This document shows positions 32,690-45,298 of a stretch of DNA of 64,000 nt, in pieces. A model generated the notes under the pieces. It was not told where the DNA came from, did not search any database, and saw only the letters and a list, made by a program, of their open reading frames with translations. The stretch's first letter is position 1; every line of letters starts with the position of its first letter. A program made the translations under genes and the position numbers. Source of the stretch: Flaveria trinervia (lineage: Eukaryota; Streptophyta; Magnoliopsida; Asterales; Asteraceae); assembly GCA_025506515.1 (NCBI GenBank), contig CM046443.1, positions 19,483,228 to 19,547,227 of the forward strand, given 5' to 3'.

Positions 32690-33510
32690 AGTACCACCAC
32701 TACAGGAGATACTATTAAATACAAAATCTAGACCGATAAATAACAATCCAGTAAAGGATCATATGTTGTCCACTCCTTTGGTTAGTGACCCTGATTCCAC
32801 AGGTAACCGGTGGAAACTGTCACTAAACAGAAGGAGGCTACTTTGAAATCAAAAGGCAAGATGCCTATTGTTAATTTGGATGAACAATTTGAAAAGGTTA
32901 ATGTAAAGTCACGTTCACACATGTCTTCTTTTGAACCCAAAATGACTAAACCAATTAACCAAACATGTGTTATACGTCAATGTCCAAATAAACTAAAGGT
33001 CAAAGATGTTAAAAATGTTTAAACAATTAATTTTGTTAAAGAAGAAGAAACATCTAAACGAGAAGTAACTAAACCCAACCAGCCTCGTGCTGCACCTGTG
33101 TCACACTCAACACCACATAAATAGTTTCCCCAACATGTAGAAGGGGGATCATGCTACAGTTGTGGAAAGAGAGGACACATCTCTTCTAATTGTCCTTATT
33201 ATCAAACACCAAGAAAGAAAATTGAACTTTATGATACTTAACCAATTTCTTTGAGAATGGGTTCTATTACTTCACCAACAGAAGTAATGAACCTAAAGTT
33301 CAAACGGTAAGCCAGTCGTCTTTTTATCAAAAACAGGCCTTACACAAAACTGGCTTATGGAAAGAAAAGTCAAGTCCAGTGTCTGATAATGAGAACAAGA
33401 AGAAGAAGGATATGCCCTCACCCTCACATGGACAGTGAGTTGAGTTCATGATGTGTGATTTCTCTGGGTCACCCAAGCCAGTTAAGGCTTGGGTCCCAAA
33501 CCTAAAGTGA
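32690..33510 (+). pseudogene. C-terminal gag of E with second CCHC knuckle
   Basis: Frame 32810-33022 is Lys-rich with no known domain. At about 33154-33195 a second knuckle reads CYSCGKRGHISSNC. The linker before protease ends in PVKAWVPNLK. Elements of this type often have two separated knuckles; D has one plus a triplet. Stops at 33020 and 33122 and a stop at 33239 break the frame. Confidence 0.65.
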
Positions 33511-33519
33511 TAATTTCCT

Positions 33520-36500
33520 CTGAATGTGTAGGGTGTCCGTTACAGTGCTATCACAAACACCTGGATTGTTGATAGTCGAGCGTCTAGGCACATGATTGAA
33601 AACCTGTCCCTCCTTTCGAATGTCAAACAAATTAAAGGGGGACATGTATCATTTGCTAGAAATAAAGGAGGATACATCACCGTTCAAGGCGAAGTGGGAA
33701 ACCAGAAAGTAAAGTTTGATAAGGTCAACTACGTTCAGCAATTACAAAACAACTTGCTTTCAGTATCCTAGATATCTGACAAAGGATTCAAGGTTGTTTT
33801 TGACAACAAGAAGTGCTATGTATTGAAGAAGGATTACATTATCTCGGAGGACCAAATCTTAATGTCAGCTTCAAGATATAATGACTTATATGTCTTGGAT
33901 CTATCAAAGGCCTCGACAACCGATCATCAAGCTCAATTCTTCTTATCAAAGGCAACTGAAAGGGACTCCATCTCCTAGCATAGGGGAACATGACACATAA
34001 ATCCATGGAAGATGAATCATCTGATTCAGAATGATTTAGTGAATGGAGTAAATGTTAAGAATTTTCAACTTCTAGATTTTTGTGTAGCATGAAAGAAAGG
34101 TAAATAGACCAAGAAGTCTCACAAGGCAAAGAAAGTAAATTCCCTTGAATTGCCTCTTGAACTTCTACACATGGATCTGTTGGTCCTGTGAGCACCAAGA
34201 GCATTGCTGGTGATTTGTACTATTATGTAGTCACTGATGACTACTCCAGATTCTCTTGGGTAATGTTTCTAAAATCCAAATCAGAGACATTAGAATCGTT
34301 CAAACAATTGGTGACCACATTGGAATCTCTCTACAAGCTGAAAGTGTGATAGATTCGCTCAGAAAATGGCACAGAGTGCAAGAACCTTTGGATGGAGGCA
34401 TTCTGCAAAGAGAAAGGAATTGTACATAAGTTCACATCTGCCTACACTCCACAAATGAATGGAGTTGCTGAACGAAAGAATAGGAGCTTGATAGAGACAG
34501 CAAGAACGATGCTAGCAGACTCGAAACTACTCATCCAATTTTGGAATAAGGCAGTTGCCAATGCATGTTACACCCTTAATCAAGTCTTGGTGGTCAAACA
34601 TCATGGTAAGACGTGTTATGAGTTGCTCCAACAACATAAACTTAATCTAGAGTACCTTGAACCATTTGTCACACCATGTATGCTGCTGAAGAAAGCTCAG
34701 TCAGGAAGTTCAGTGAGAAGGCTGAAGAAGGGATTTTCCTAGGATACAAAATACCAAATAAAAGAGTTTACAACAACTCAACGGGTCATGTAGAAGTGTG
34801 GTGCAACGTTGACGTTCAGATATACACCACCCCCATGCTGGAAAAGGACCCGCATTCTTCTTCGATTATGATGGATTCTTTATGTCCTTCAACATCCCTC
34901 TCTCCATTCCTGATGATGAGTTATCGATAAAAATGATGTACGATGTCTTAAAACACCATCACTAAACTCTACAACATCAGGTTCACAAGGTGATTCTTCT
35001 AGCCCTTCAGGGGGAGCACTTGAGGAAAGCGACTCCTCCTCTGACAATGAAGAAGTGGAGAATGATCAGGTGGATCAGGAGGAACAGGTTCCTGCTACTG
35101 AAAGTACATAAGCATTAGATGTTGATCCCTCTGACACTTCGGAACCTTGCACTCCAATGTCTACAGATATTGATGCAGGAATTCAAAATCTAGATAAGGA
35201 AGTAGCCATTCCCACCACTCCCGGATCACGACTAAATGTATATCATCCTCTAGACAACGTCATAGGGGATGTACAGTCAGGAGTACAGACAAGAAATCAG
35301 CTATACTCAGTTAATTATGCCTCATTCATGGAAAAAGGCTATCTTCACGACAGTGCTTATCGATGTTTTATGTCTCAATTTGAGCCAAAATATGTAAGTG
35401 AAGACTTAAACGATAAGGCATGGGTTAGTGTTATGCAAGAAGAACTCCTTCAATTCAAGAAGCTGGGAGTTTGGACACTGGTGGATAGACCAAAAGGTGC
35501 TAAAGTAATAGGCACTAAATGGGTTTTGAAGTGCAGGAAAGATGACCAAGGGGTCATAATCAGAAACAAGACTCGACTTGTCGTCCAAGGTTTTAGACAA
35601 GTCGATGGAATTAATTACAATGAAGTGTTTGCACCAGTGGCTAGAATGGAAGCAATCTGTATCTTCCTAGCCTATGCATGTTACATGAATATCAAAGTTT
35701 ATCAACTAGATGTAAAGAATACATTCCTTCATGGTGAAATCCGTGAGACAGTGTATGTCAGTCAACCCGAAGGATTTGAGGATCCTTATCATCGGGACAG
35801 AGTTTACAAGCTTGATAAAGCTCTCTACAGGCTCCATCAAGCCCCAATAGCATGGTATGAGAAACTTTTAACTCATATGGTGAAACACGGCTTTCGTAGA
35901 GGAGTTATTGACTGCATACTATTCATGAAAGAAAAGGATAGTGACTTTGCTGCTAGTATAGATTTATGTTGATGACATAATCTTCGGTTTCAAAAATGGA
36001 AAGTACGTAAAGAATTTGAATCTGTCATGAAAGCAGAATTTGAGATGAGTGCAATGGGGGAGATGAAGTTCTTCATAGGATTACAGATGGATCAGACACC
36101 AAAAGGAATTTTCTTGCATGAGTCTAAATATGTAGGGGACATCCTAAGTCGGTTTGACATGGAGAACGCTTCAGCCACAGGAACTCCACTTGCCACGAAC
36201 CACGATGTGGCACCGGTGAATATGGTGATCTGGTTGATGCTACAATGTATAGAGGAATGATTGGATCCCTAATGTATCTCACAGTGTCTCATCCTGATAT
36301 CATGTGTGCAACGTGTCTTTGTTCCAGATATCAGGCGAAAGCGAAAGTCAACTATCTCATAGGAGTTAAACGGATTTTCTGTTATTGGAAGGGTACTCCA
36401 AACACTCGGGTTGTGGTATCCTCATGACGATGACTTTGAACTTACAGCGTACAGTGACTCAGATTACGGCGGTTGCAAACTGAATTACAAGTTAACATCA

Positions 36501-36933
36501 GCAGGATGTCAGTTCTTTGGTAGACGGTTAGTCACTTGGCAGTGTAAGAAGCAGACCTTTGTTGCTCTGTCAACATGTGAAGCTGAATACATTGCTGCTG
36601 CAAGTTGTTGTTCACAAATCATCTGGATTCAACAGCAAATACGCGACTACGGTTTGCAATTTTCTAACACTCCTATCTATGTTGATAATTCTCCTGCTAT
36701 AGCCATAACAAAAAATCCAGTCCAACATCCTAAAACTAAACACATCAGTATTAAGTATCACTCTTTTCGTGAGTGTTTTGAAAAGCAACTAATCGATGTG
36801 GTTAAAAAATATGGATTTTCAACACGCCAACCTCTACACAAAAGCATTTGACAAACCGAGGTTTTTATATCTATTAGAGGTTAATGGCGTGAAAAAGAAA
36901 AGTGATGTGATCACAGAGGAAGAAAATGCTTAG
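33520..36933 (+). pseudogene. copia pol of element E
   Basis: Protease: WIVDSRASRHM near 33564; the catalytic Asp is kept but the Gly of DSG is Arg. Integrase: the zinc segment is destroyed (about 33975-34090). The core keeps DDYSRFSWVMFLKSKSE and the catalytic Glu in NGVAERKNR (34460), but the second Asp is Glu (RSENGTECKN). RT: EELLQFKKLGVWTLVDRP, VKNTFLHGEI and YVDDIIFG near 35965, reached only after a frameshift. RNase H: YSDSDYGGC, STCEAEYIAAASCCSQIIWIQQQ and KHISIKYH, ending at 36933. Frames break at least seven times. The SCCSQIIWIQQQ block resembles that of D and supports the same copia group. Confidence 0.88.
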
Positions 36934-37584
36934 TCCGACATTCTTTTGTTTGATTTGATTTGATTTTATTTTATTTTATTTTAATTTTCCTTTCTACTAA
37001 AATCCAAAAACACAAAAATATTTTCGGTTTTAGAAATTTTGAGGGAGAATAGGCTAGATTAGTATTAAATTAGTTTCTTTATTTAATTAGTTAAAAAATA
37101 AATTAAATTTTAAAAATAAATAAAAAAATAAAAAAACGAGGGAGGATGAGAGCTTAGCTAAAAGGAAAGAAATCATATCTGTGATACTAATTCAATGTAT
37201 GAAAAATAATAGTACATAGGGAACTGATTATTTGGGACTTCAAAAGAGTTTAACTGATTAATATGCAAAATTCGAAGTTTAAGCCTAAAAAGTCTAAGCA
37301 AAATAAAAGAAAAAATGATAGTAAAACTAGTATGCTACCAGGGTAACATAGAGAAAGTAGACCTAGAGGCTGCTAGTTCATTATATGATGTGTCAGTAGA
37401 ATCACACAATAGATGAGTAGACCTCATTGCTGATTTCAATTGCAAATTAAGTTGTTCAACTTGCTGTGGGTTCCCATCTTATCCCTTGTTAACATAATCA
37501 ACGCAGTTCCAATAAGGGTGAAGAGCAAAATAATCGCCACAAATGTGTGCAGACGACCATAAAATATGAGCAAAATGAAGGGTT
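36934..37584 (+). other. 3' noncoding region of E, first part
   Basis: AT-rich, no gene. TTTGAGGGAGAATAGG at about 37035-37050 resembles a polypurine tract but no LTR follows it. Ends at the left edge of J (GAAGGGTT before TGTTAGAACAC). Confidence 0.6.
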
Positions 37585-38522
37585 TGTTAGAACACTAAAA
37601 CATAGTTTAAGCTTTTAAACTTTCAGAAAACGCAGCGGAGGTTAAGGATTATAACATGTTTATAATCTGAAAATTCGTGTTCTAAAAGCTGTTTTAAGAT
37701 GAAAACAAAAACCCAAATCAATAGGATCTTTAATATGTGAATGAATAAGCTATTAGCATATGAAAAACTACATAATATCACAGCTTCAATGAGCTGTGAT
37801 AACTACCTTCTTCCAGCAGCAAAAACGACCAAGGAAGAAAGGTTTGGATGCTCAAATCTTGGCCAAGACTCCAAGGAAGAAGCCCTCAAGTGTGTTTACC
37901 CCCAAGCTCCTTGCAAGACACCTTCTTGTTAGGAAGAGCACCACCAAAATGAACACAAAATCGTTCTCCAAGAGCTTCAATGCTGCTGCCTTGTTTCGTA
38001 ACAAGAGAGGGAGAGAAGAAAGGTTTTTGGTTCTTGCATACAAAAAAATATTGTGTATGTGAGAGAAGATAGACAAGACTAGTTAATATATATCTTTTCA
38101 AGGCAAAAAAATGGTCCAATTGGATGCATAAGGGAAACGGCCAAGGGATTTAAAATTGGCTTCCCTCCTAAAATCTCACACATTAAAATGTTACTAGTCT
38201 TATCCTTAGAAAATACAATTAACCTTTTATTTGTATTGTCCATACACTCCCTTTTATTAATATGTGATGTTATCCAACTTACTTAAATAACATTACAAAT
38301 AATATCATTGAACAAAATATCCTAATAAGTTGTTCCATCTCATATGCAACTTATTTAGAAAACCCATTTTCTAATTGGTGTAAATATTTAATTGCATGAT
38401 CATATCATCAATTAAATATTAATTGGTGTTTGCTAAGCTTGTTATTGGGTATAACCCGACTTGGATCACAACGTACTAACCACATCAATATTCTAAGTGT
38501 CTTGGGCACATAGAATCCTTCA
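37585..38522 (-). repeat. 3' LTR of element J
   Basis: 938 bp; on the plus strand TGTTAGAACAC...AGAATCCTTCA. It matches 44399-45298 with few differences from CAGAAAA(C/T)GCAGCGG onward. Short frames inside it (37741-38119) are also present in the other LTR and are not genes. Confidence 0.88.
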
Positions 38523-38535
38523 ATCTCCCACTTGC
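38523..38535 (-). other. polypurine tract of J
   Basis: In sense GCAAGTGGGAGAT is followed directly by the LTR start TGAAGGATTC. Confidence 0.75.
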
Positions 38536-39316
38536 CCAAGATTCATAAAATTGATGCAAGCATTAAATACCGCCTAACAACGGTTTACTACCCTTAATAC
38601 GCATGACTTATAGCCATTCAATAACATCATCCCTTTCAAGTACCCTACTTGAAATGATTTAGGTGAATCAATCATCTATCCTTTTGTTACAGATGTCATG
38701 TTAAATCCAAGGACACAGAATGATCATTCCTTGTTGATTTAACTTAATTAGGCCTTAGACATCTAACTCTCAACGAATAAGAGGAACAAATTCCATCTTG
38801 ACTACATACGTTTCTCACAAACACCTCGTGTCATGCCTGAACATACCCTTATGCACTGTCCACTATTTCAAGACAGGGAAGAATAAGCTCAAGGTATAAC
38901 ACTTGGTGAATATCAAAACCCAATATGTATCTCAGGTCTGAGGATACCAAATGATATTCGCCTTTACTCAAATTTACTTATGATCAATCAAAAGGATTCC
39001 ATGTAGTGAAATTTGAGATGCGGGTTAGTCCAATATTTGTATCCCACAAATATCTATGAACCTTGGTGGCAACCCATTGCCTTATATTCATCCTTATGAA
39101 TATCAACCAATCCAAGTTCATAATAATCTTACCCTCACACTTGTTCCCACAAGCATGAACGATTATGGACATTCAGAGTAAACAATTTACTCATGGATTA
39201 AACATGCTAAATCGGAACATTAATTGAAATATTATAACCAAATAATTTTATTCAAATAATAAAGAGTTCCTCATATCCAATATAAAATTTATAGATCAAA
39301 TCCAATCGTTAGAATA
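38536..39316 (-). other. 3' noncoding region of J
   Basis: Between the pol stop and the polypurine tract. No reading frame with recognisable content. Confidence 0.6.
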
Positions 39317-41306
39317 TCAAAGTCCCATGGCACAAGTATGACCTTCATGCTTTGCCTTTTCAAGGAGCTTCGTGAGAGGATCCGCAATGTTCTGATCCGT
39401 GTGAACTTTGCGAATACATATCTTTCCCTTTTCAACTTCATCTCTTATGTAGTTGAATCTCCGCTCAATGTGCCTAGTCTTTTGATGAGCACGAGGTTCC
39501 TTGATTTGAGCAATCGCACCCTCGTTATCACAAAAGATCTCTAGGGGGTCCTGAATGGAAGGGACAACCCCCAGATCGGCAATGAATTTCTTTAACCATG
39601 CAGCTTCTTGAGCTGCCAATGAGGCGGCGACGTATTCTGATTCTGTAGTTGATAGAGCCACCACATCCTGTTTGGAGCTTTTCCAAGAGTCCGCTCCTCC
39701 ATTCAGAATGAAAATATATCCTGATTGCGATGGAGAATCATCACGATCGGTTTGGAAACTCGCATCCGTGTAACCCTTTACAACGAGTTCCTCATCACCA
39801 GATCCATAGATTAAGAACATATCTCTTGTCCTCCTTAGGTACTTATGTATGTTCTTAACAGCCATCCAATGACTGCTTCTAAGATTTTGCTGGTAACGGC
39901 TTGTCATGCTTAAGGCGCATGACACGTCTGGTCGAGTGCATATCATCGCATACATGATGGATCCAATAGCAGATGCGTATGGGATAGCCTTCATTTTATC
40001 TTGCTCATCCTTTGAGCTAGGACATTGAGTCGTACTCAATATCGTTCCTCTTTGAATAGGTATGGTACCTTTCTTAGAGTTTTCCATCTTGAACCTTTCA
40101 AGATTTTATCAATATACGCACTTTGATTTAAGACAATCAACCGCCTTGATCTATCCCTATAGATTTTTATTCCCAGAATATAGGCGGCTTCTCCAAGATC
40201 CTTAATGGAAAAACAACTTCCAAGCCAGGTTTTTACACCTTCCAAGGTTGGAATGCCATTTCCAAATAGTAGTATGTCATCAACATACAATACTAGGAAA
40301 GTTACTGCGCTCCCACTAGCCTTTTTATATACACAAGCCTCATCAGCGTTTTTGATGAAGCCAAATTTCTTTACCTCCTCATCAAAACGATGATTCCAGC
40401 TTCTCGACGCTTGCTTCAATCCATAGATTGATTTCTTTAACTTGCATACTTTATTAGGATGTTTTGGATCGACAAAACCTTCAGGCTGAACCATATAGAC
40501 ATCTTCCTCAAGATATCCATTTAGGAAAGTAGTTTTGACATCCATTTGCCAAATCTCATAATCATAATGAGCAGCTATGGCAAACAATATCCTTATAGAC
40601 TTTAGCATCACAACAGGTGAGAAGGTTTCATCATAATCAACCCCTTGAGTTTGAGTGAAACCCTTTGCTACAAGTCTAGCTTATAGGTATCCAAGTTTCC
40701 CTGCATATGGGTTTTCTTCTTGAAAACCCACTTACTTCCAACTACCTTGGAATTAAGAGGTGGTACAACAAGTTCCCAAACTTGATTGTCATACATGGGT
40801 TGCATCTCAACGTTCATGGCCTCAAGCCATTTGTCACAATCCAAATTGGACACTGCATCATGGTAAGTGGTTGGTTCATCTGAATCTACCACATAGCATC
40901 CATCCATGAAAAATCTGTATCTTTCAGGTGGATTACTAGTTCTACCACTTCTACAAACATTTTGTGTGTATTGATCAACCACTTGATCAACTTCAACATC
41001 CTCATGTTGAATGCTAGTTTCAACCAAACGTGCATCGAGTTGTGGTTCTTGATCCTCCTCAAGATCCACTGTTCTACTGCTAGTTCCTTCCATATGGAAC
41101 TTTGCTTCTAAGAACTCACCCTTTGTGGCAACAAACACCTTTTGTTCCGGTGGATCATAGAAATAATATCCCATAGAATCTCTAGGATATCCAATAAAGA
41201 TACACTTGGTGGATCGGACTTCCAATTTTTTTAGGGTGGGAGTCTTAACATAAGCCTCACAACCCCAGACCTTAAGTATGATAGGGATGGAACTCTTCCA
41301 TGCCAT
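39317..41306 (-). pseudogene. copia RT and RNase H of element J
   Basis: Frame 40668-41306 holds the integrase/RT linker (VWGCEAYVKTPTLKKLEVRS, CIFIGYPRDSMGYYFYDP) and the RT start (VVGSKWVFKKK). Frame 40036-40611 holds the RT core, with MDVKTTFLNGYLEEDVYM, GLKQASRSWNHRFDE and intact LYVDDILLFGN. Frame 39317-40087 holds RNase H: YTDASFQTDRDDSPSQSGYIF, TTESEYVAASLAAQEAAWLKKF and the C-terminus NIADPLTKLLEKAKHEGHTC. A stop at about 40683 and frameshifts at about 40610 and 40080 break what would otherwise be one polyprotein. J is much less damaged than D or E. Confidence 0.9.
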
Positions 41307-41940
41307 ATCTCAAAAGGTGTCCTTTCCACCTTTTTTGTTGGGGCCATATTTAAAATACGGGCCGCAGAGAGCAAAGCGAACCCCAAAATGATAGAGGTAA
41401 TGTGCTTCTAGCCATCATAGATCGGACCATATCCAATAAGGTTCGATTCCTCCTCTCAGACACACCATTGTGTTGTGGTGTTCCAGGTGGAGTGAGTTAT
41501 GAGACAATCCCACAACTCCTAAGATGATCTTGGAAAGCATCACTTAGGTATTCACCTCCTCTATCGGTACGGAGAACTTTAATTGACTTGTTGAGTTGAT
41601 TTTCCACCTCACTCTTGAAGATTTTGAATATTTCAAAAGCTTCATCTTTGTGTCTTAATAAGTACACATACCCATAGCGACTATAATCTTCGGTAAAGGT
41701 AATGAAGTATCTTTCACCATTCCTAGTCATTGGCTTAAAAGGACCACATACATCCGAATGTATGATTCCTAATAAATATTTTGCCCTTTCGTTAGTTCCA
41801 CTAAAGGGTGCCTTAGTCATTTTACCTTGTAAACAAGATTCACACACATCAAATGAATCACATTCATTTTTTTTAAAAGACCATTCTTTTGAAGAGTTTG
41901 TATACGTTTCTTGTTTATATGACCAAGACGACAATGCCAA
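41307..41940 (-). pseudogene. copia integrase of element J
   Basis: Minus-strand frame 41497-41940 encodes the CxxC half of the zinc domain (CDSFDVCESCLQGKMTKAPF, cut) and the catalytic core: IIHSDVCGPF, ITFTEDYSRYGYVYLL and RTDRGGEYLSDAF, which hold the first two acidic residues. After a stop at 41496 the frame continues with TPPGTPQHNGVSERRNRT, where the Glu of SER is the third catalytic residue, so all three acidic residues remain. The H-x-x-H half (WHCRLGH) lies in the preceding gag-protease frame, so a frameshift near 41850 splits the zinc domain. Integrase would insert the element cDNA. Confidence 0.85.
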
Positions 41941-43303
41941 AGATAGGTATCACTCAAATCCAACTTGAGTTTTTTGGTGTTAGTATGGTACAATGAACTA
42001 TTTAAAGCATTTTCATGAACCACTTCATAAATACCATTAATGGGTATAGCTTTAAAATAGAACATATTATTTAAAGAAACATGAATATCATTTTCAATAA
42101 AAGATAATACATAATCATAAAGTCTTAATTGGGATACAGAAATAATGTTCCTAGTCAAACTAGGAGCATACAAAACATTCTTCAAAATAACTTCCAAGCC
42201 ACTTGGAAGTCTTAGGATGTAGTCCCCACGAGCTTCAACTAAGACTTTAGTTCCATTGCCCATGAAGAGGCTAACATCCCCTTGTTTGAAGTCCCTACTT
42301 CTTGTGAACACCTGCAACAAATTGCGAATATGAGTTCCACATCCGGTATCCAATACCCATGTGTTTGAAGATGTAACATTAAGATCAATATGAATCATGT
42401 ATATTGTACCTGAGGTCTGCCCGGCATCCCTCTTGGCTTTCAACTCTTGGAGATGGACAGGACAATTTCTTGCCCAATGTCCAATCTCCCCACACTTGAA
42501 GCATGGGTCATTGGTAGCAACCTTTTGCTTCTTCTCTTGTGGTTTGGGTGGTACCCTTACCACCCATTTCCCTTTTCCCCAAGCGGGTCCCTTACCCTTA
42601 GCAACCTTTGCCTTGGATGCGGGACAAGGCCTTTTATTGTTCCCACCTTCATTGATGGTGAGAACGGGTAAAACCCTTTTACCCATGGCCGCCTCGGCCG
42701 TTTTGAGCATTGAGTGAAGCTCACCAATGCTTTTGTCCCATGCATTCATGTTGTAGTTCAACACGAATGTCTCGAACTTCTTGGTAAGGCCATTTAGGAT
42801 CAAATCCGTGGCCAATTCCTTCAAGACGGGACAATCTAGCCTCTCAAGGCGGTTAATGTGACTTTTCATCTTAAGTACATAAGATGAAACAGATTGGTTG
42901 TCGTCCATACGACATGCATGGAGTGCTCGAACCGTTTCGAAGCGCTCAACCCTTGCTTGCTGTTGGAACGTTTCCTTCAGTTGGGTTATCATGTCGTAAG
43001 CTCCGTGATGTTCATACTCCTTTTGGAGATCCGGAGTCATGCTCGCTAGCATGAGACAAGACACTTGGACGGAGTCCTCAATGTATTTCAGCCAATCGTT
43101 ATAGGCCTCCTCATTATCCTCGGAAGGTTGATCGGGGATTGGTTGTCTAAAACATATGATCTTTTTTCTTGCTTGAGAACGATTCTCAAGTTTCGATACC
43201 AATCAATAAAGTTGTTATGATTTAGATGTTCCTTTTGGAGGATCGCTCGTAATGATTGGTTGGACGCGGATGAGTTATCATGATTTTCATTATTTGTGGC
43301 CAT
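41817..43303 (-). pseudogene. copia gag and protease of element J
   Basis: The ATG at 43303 starts MATNNENHDNSSASNQSL. The frame shifts within DNQSPINLP and continues in 41817-43202 (461 codons). Capsid: ETVRALHACRMDDNQSVSSY and KSHINRLERLDCPVLKELAT blocks typical of copia gag. Nucleocapsid: CCHC knuckle CFKCGEIGHWARNC. Protease: NTWVLDTGCGTHI with an intact D-T-G active site, then DVSLFMGNGTKVLVEARGDY and LYAPSLTRNIISVSQL. The integrase zinc start YLWHCRLGHINKKRI follows in the same frame. Only one frameshift separates gag from a nearly full frame, consistent with a relatively recent element. Confidence 0.9.
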
Positions 43304-44398
43304 CTACAAAATTTAACAAAGATCTATTTTAGTATTTTCGATATTGTTATTTTTAATAATTAATGCCTTTTAAGGTCATTTTTATATTAAAGTCTAGAAC
43401 CCAATATTACATTTAAATTGTGGTTAGGTGACCTTTATCCCACGATTTAAATTAATAAGGTGGTCAACGTTTGACGATTGCAACCATTTGCAATTTCTAG
43501 AAATATGGGATCGACTTGAAACATCATATGTAAAGTCGGCATGTTAATCCCATCAACACCATTTGGAAACCACACCGTAGGTGATCCATTTGACATGGTT
43601 TGCAAATCAAGATACCCTACTTACACCTACGTGTGAGTTTGCCAAAATAAGTGGTTAGGTGACCTTTATCCCACAAATAAGGCATTCTCACTTCAAGTCA
43701 CAAGTTCCCTCAAAATGGTTAGGTGACCTTTATCCCACTAAGAGTTCCCAAGTGACTCAAGTGTTGTGTAAAAGGACGGTGTTGATCTTGTTTGTAAAAA
43801 AAGTTTAGAGGTTTCAAAATACTAGTTTAGAAAACTCTATGTACTTGTATTTGCATGCTTTCAAATACAAGGTACCCTATGGTTCTTTGATTAAAACCTA
43901 TTTTAATCTTTAAAATCATTAAATCATTTTAATAACCTTTTATAACTTTTAAGAACCATCAATTTTCAGCTTGTTAAGTTTGTTAATGAGTTTGTTATGA
44001 ATATCCAAATATCAACCAAACAATCAAACAACAAACAATCAACCAAGCATAAACATAAACAACCATATGTGCATATGTGTATATGTGCATAACCATAGCA
44101 TCTAAAGTGGTCCACACTTGTTTGCCATCACAAGTTTGGTCCATAGGACATTTGTAAGGGTCACAAACAAAGCATATAGAAAACTTCCAAAAGCCTCCCA
44201 CTTGAAACCGCATCCAAAATGCTCCATGTTTCTTTCATGACCTTCCTTTGTGCTTCCAATGTGTATGTCTTCATATTACAAGATATAAAGTCCTAATACA
44301 AGATATCTAGTAAATGAAAATACACCTAATCCATTTATTACAACCCAATAATAAATAAATTACATTTGAAACAAAGCACAAACAACAAATAAATTACA
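43304..44398 (-). other. leader region of element J
   Basis: 1.1 kb without a gene between gag and the 5' LTR copy, unusually long for a copia leader. It contains three copies of a 23-24-bp repeat (listed separately). No primer binding site was found next to the LTR copy, consistent with loss of that junction. Confidence 0.6.
43420..43738 (-). repeat. three identical 23-24-bp direct repeats in the leader of J
   Basis: GGTTAGGTGACCTTTATCCC occurs with matching flanks at 43420-43443, 43651-43674 and 43716-43738. Sequences between the copies are unrelated. The core AGGTGACCT is nearly self-complementary. Confidence 0.9.
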
Positions 44399-45298
44399 TC
44401 AGAAAATGCAGCGGAGGTTAAGGATTATAACATGTTTATAATCTGAAAATTTCGTGTTCTAAAAGCTGTTTTAAGATGAAAACAAAAACCCAAATCAATA
44501 GGATCTTTAATATGTGAATGAATAAGATATTAGCATATGAAACTACATAATATCACAGCTTCAATGAGCTGTGATAACTACCTTCTTCCAGCAGCAAAAA
44601 CAACCAAGGAAGAAAGGTTTGGATGCTCAAATCTTGGCCAATACTCCAAGGAAGAAGCCCTCAAGTGTGTTTACCCCCAAGCTCCTTGAAAGACACCTTC
44701 TTGTTAGGAAGAACACCACCAAAATGAACACAAAATCGTTCTCCAAGAGCTTCAATGCTGCTGCCTTGTTCCGTAACAAGAGAGGGAGAGAAGAAAGGTT
44801 TTTGGTTCTTGCATACAAAAAAAGATTGTGTATGTGAGAGAAGATAGACAAGACTAGTTAATATGTATCTTTTCAAGGAAAAAAATGGTCCAATTGGATG
44901 CATAAGGGGAAACGGCCAAGGGATTAAAATTGGCTTCCCTCCTAAAATCTCACACATTAAAATGTTAACTAGTCTTATCCTTAGAAAATACAATTAACCT
45001 TTTATTTGTATTGTCCATACACTCCCTTTTATTAATATGTGATGTTATCCAACTTACTTAAATAACATTACAAATAATATCATTGAACAAAATATCCTAA
45101 TAAGTTGTTCCATCTCATATGCAACTTATTTAGAAAACCCATTTTCTAAATTGGTGTAAATATTTAATTGCATGATCATATCATCAATTAAATATTAATT
45201 GGTGTTTGCTAAGCTTGTTATCGGGTATAACCCGACTTGGATCACAACGTACTAACCACATCAATATTCTAAGTGTCTTGGGCACATAGAATCCTTCA
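44399..45298 (-). repeat. 5' LTR copy of element J, lacking its sense 3' terminus
   Basis: Matches 37622-38522 with few differences, ending AGAATCCTTCA. The left 38 bp of the complete LTR (TGTTAGAACAC...AAACTT) are missing and replaced by AT-rich leader sequence. Confidence 0.85.

Larger units (their letters stand above)
37585..45298 (-). mobile_element. Ty1/copia element J
   Basis: On the minus strand: LTR copy 44399-45298, leader, gag-pol 43303 to 39317, a 0.8-kb 3' noncoding stretch, a polypurine tract and the 3' LTR 37585-38522. The two LTR copies are nearly identical where they overlap, which makes J one of the younger insertions. The flanks (GGGTT left, CAAAG right) do not match, and the right LTR copy lacks the terminal 38 bp next to the leader. 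Confidence 0.82.

Noticed and set aside
37741..38119. Small genes within 37.7-38.1 kb and 44.6-45.0 kb
   Set aside because: The same frames occur in both LTR copies of J; they are LTR sequence without coding features.
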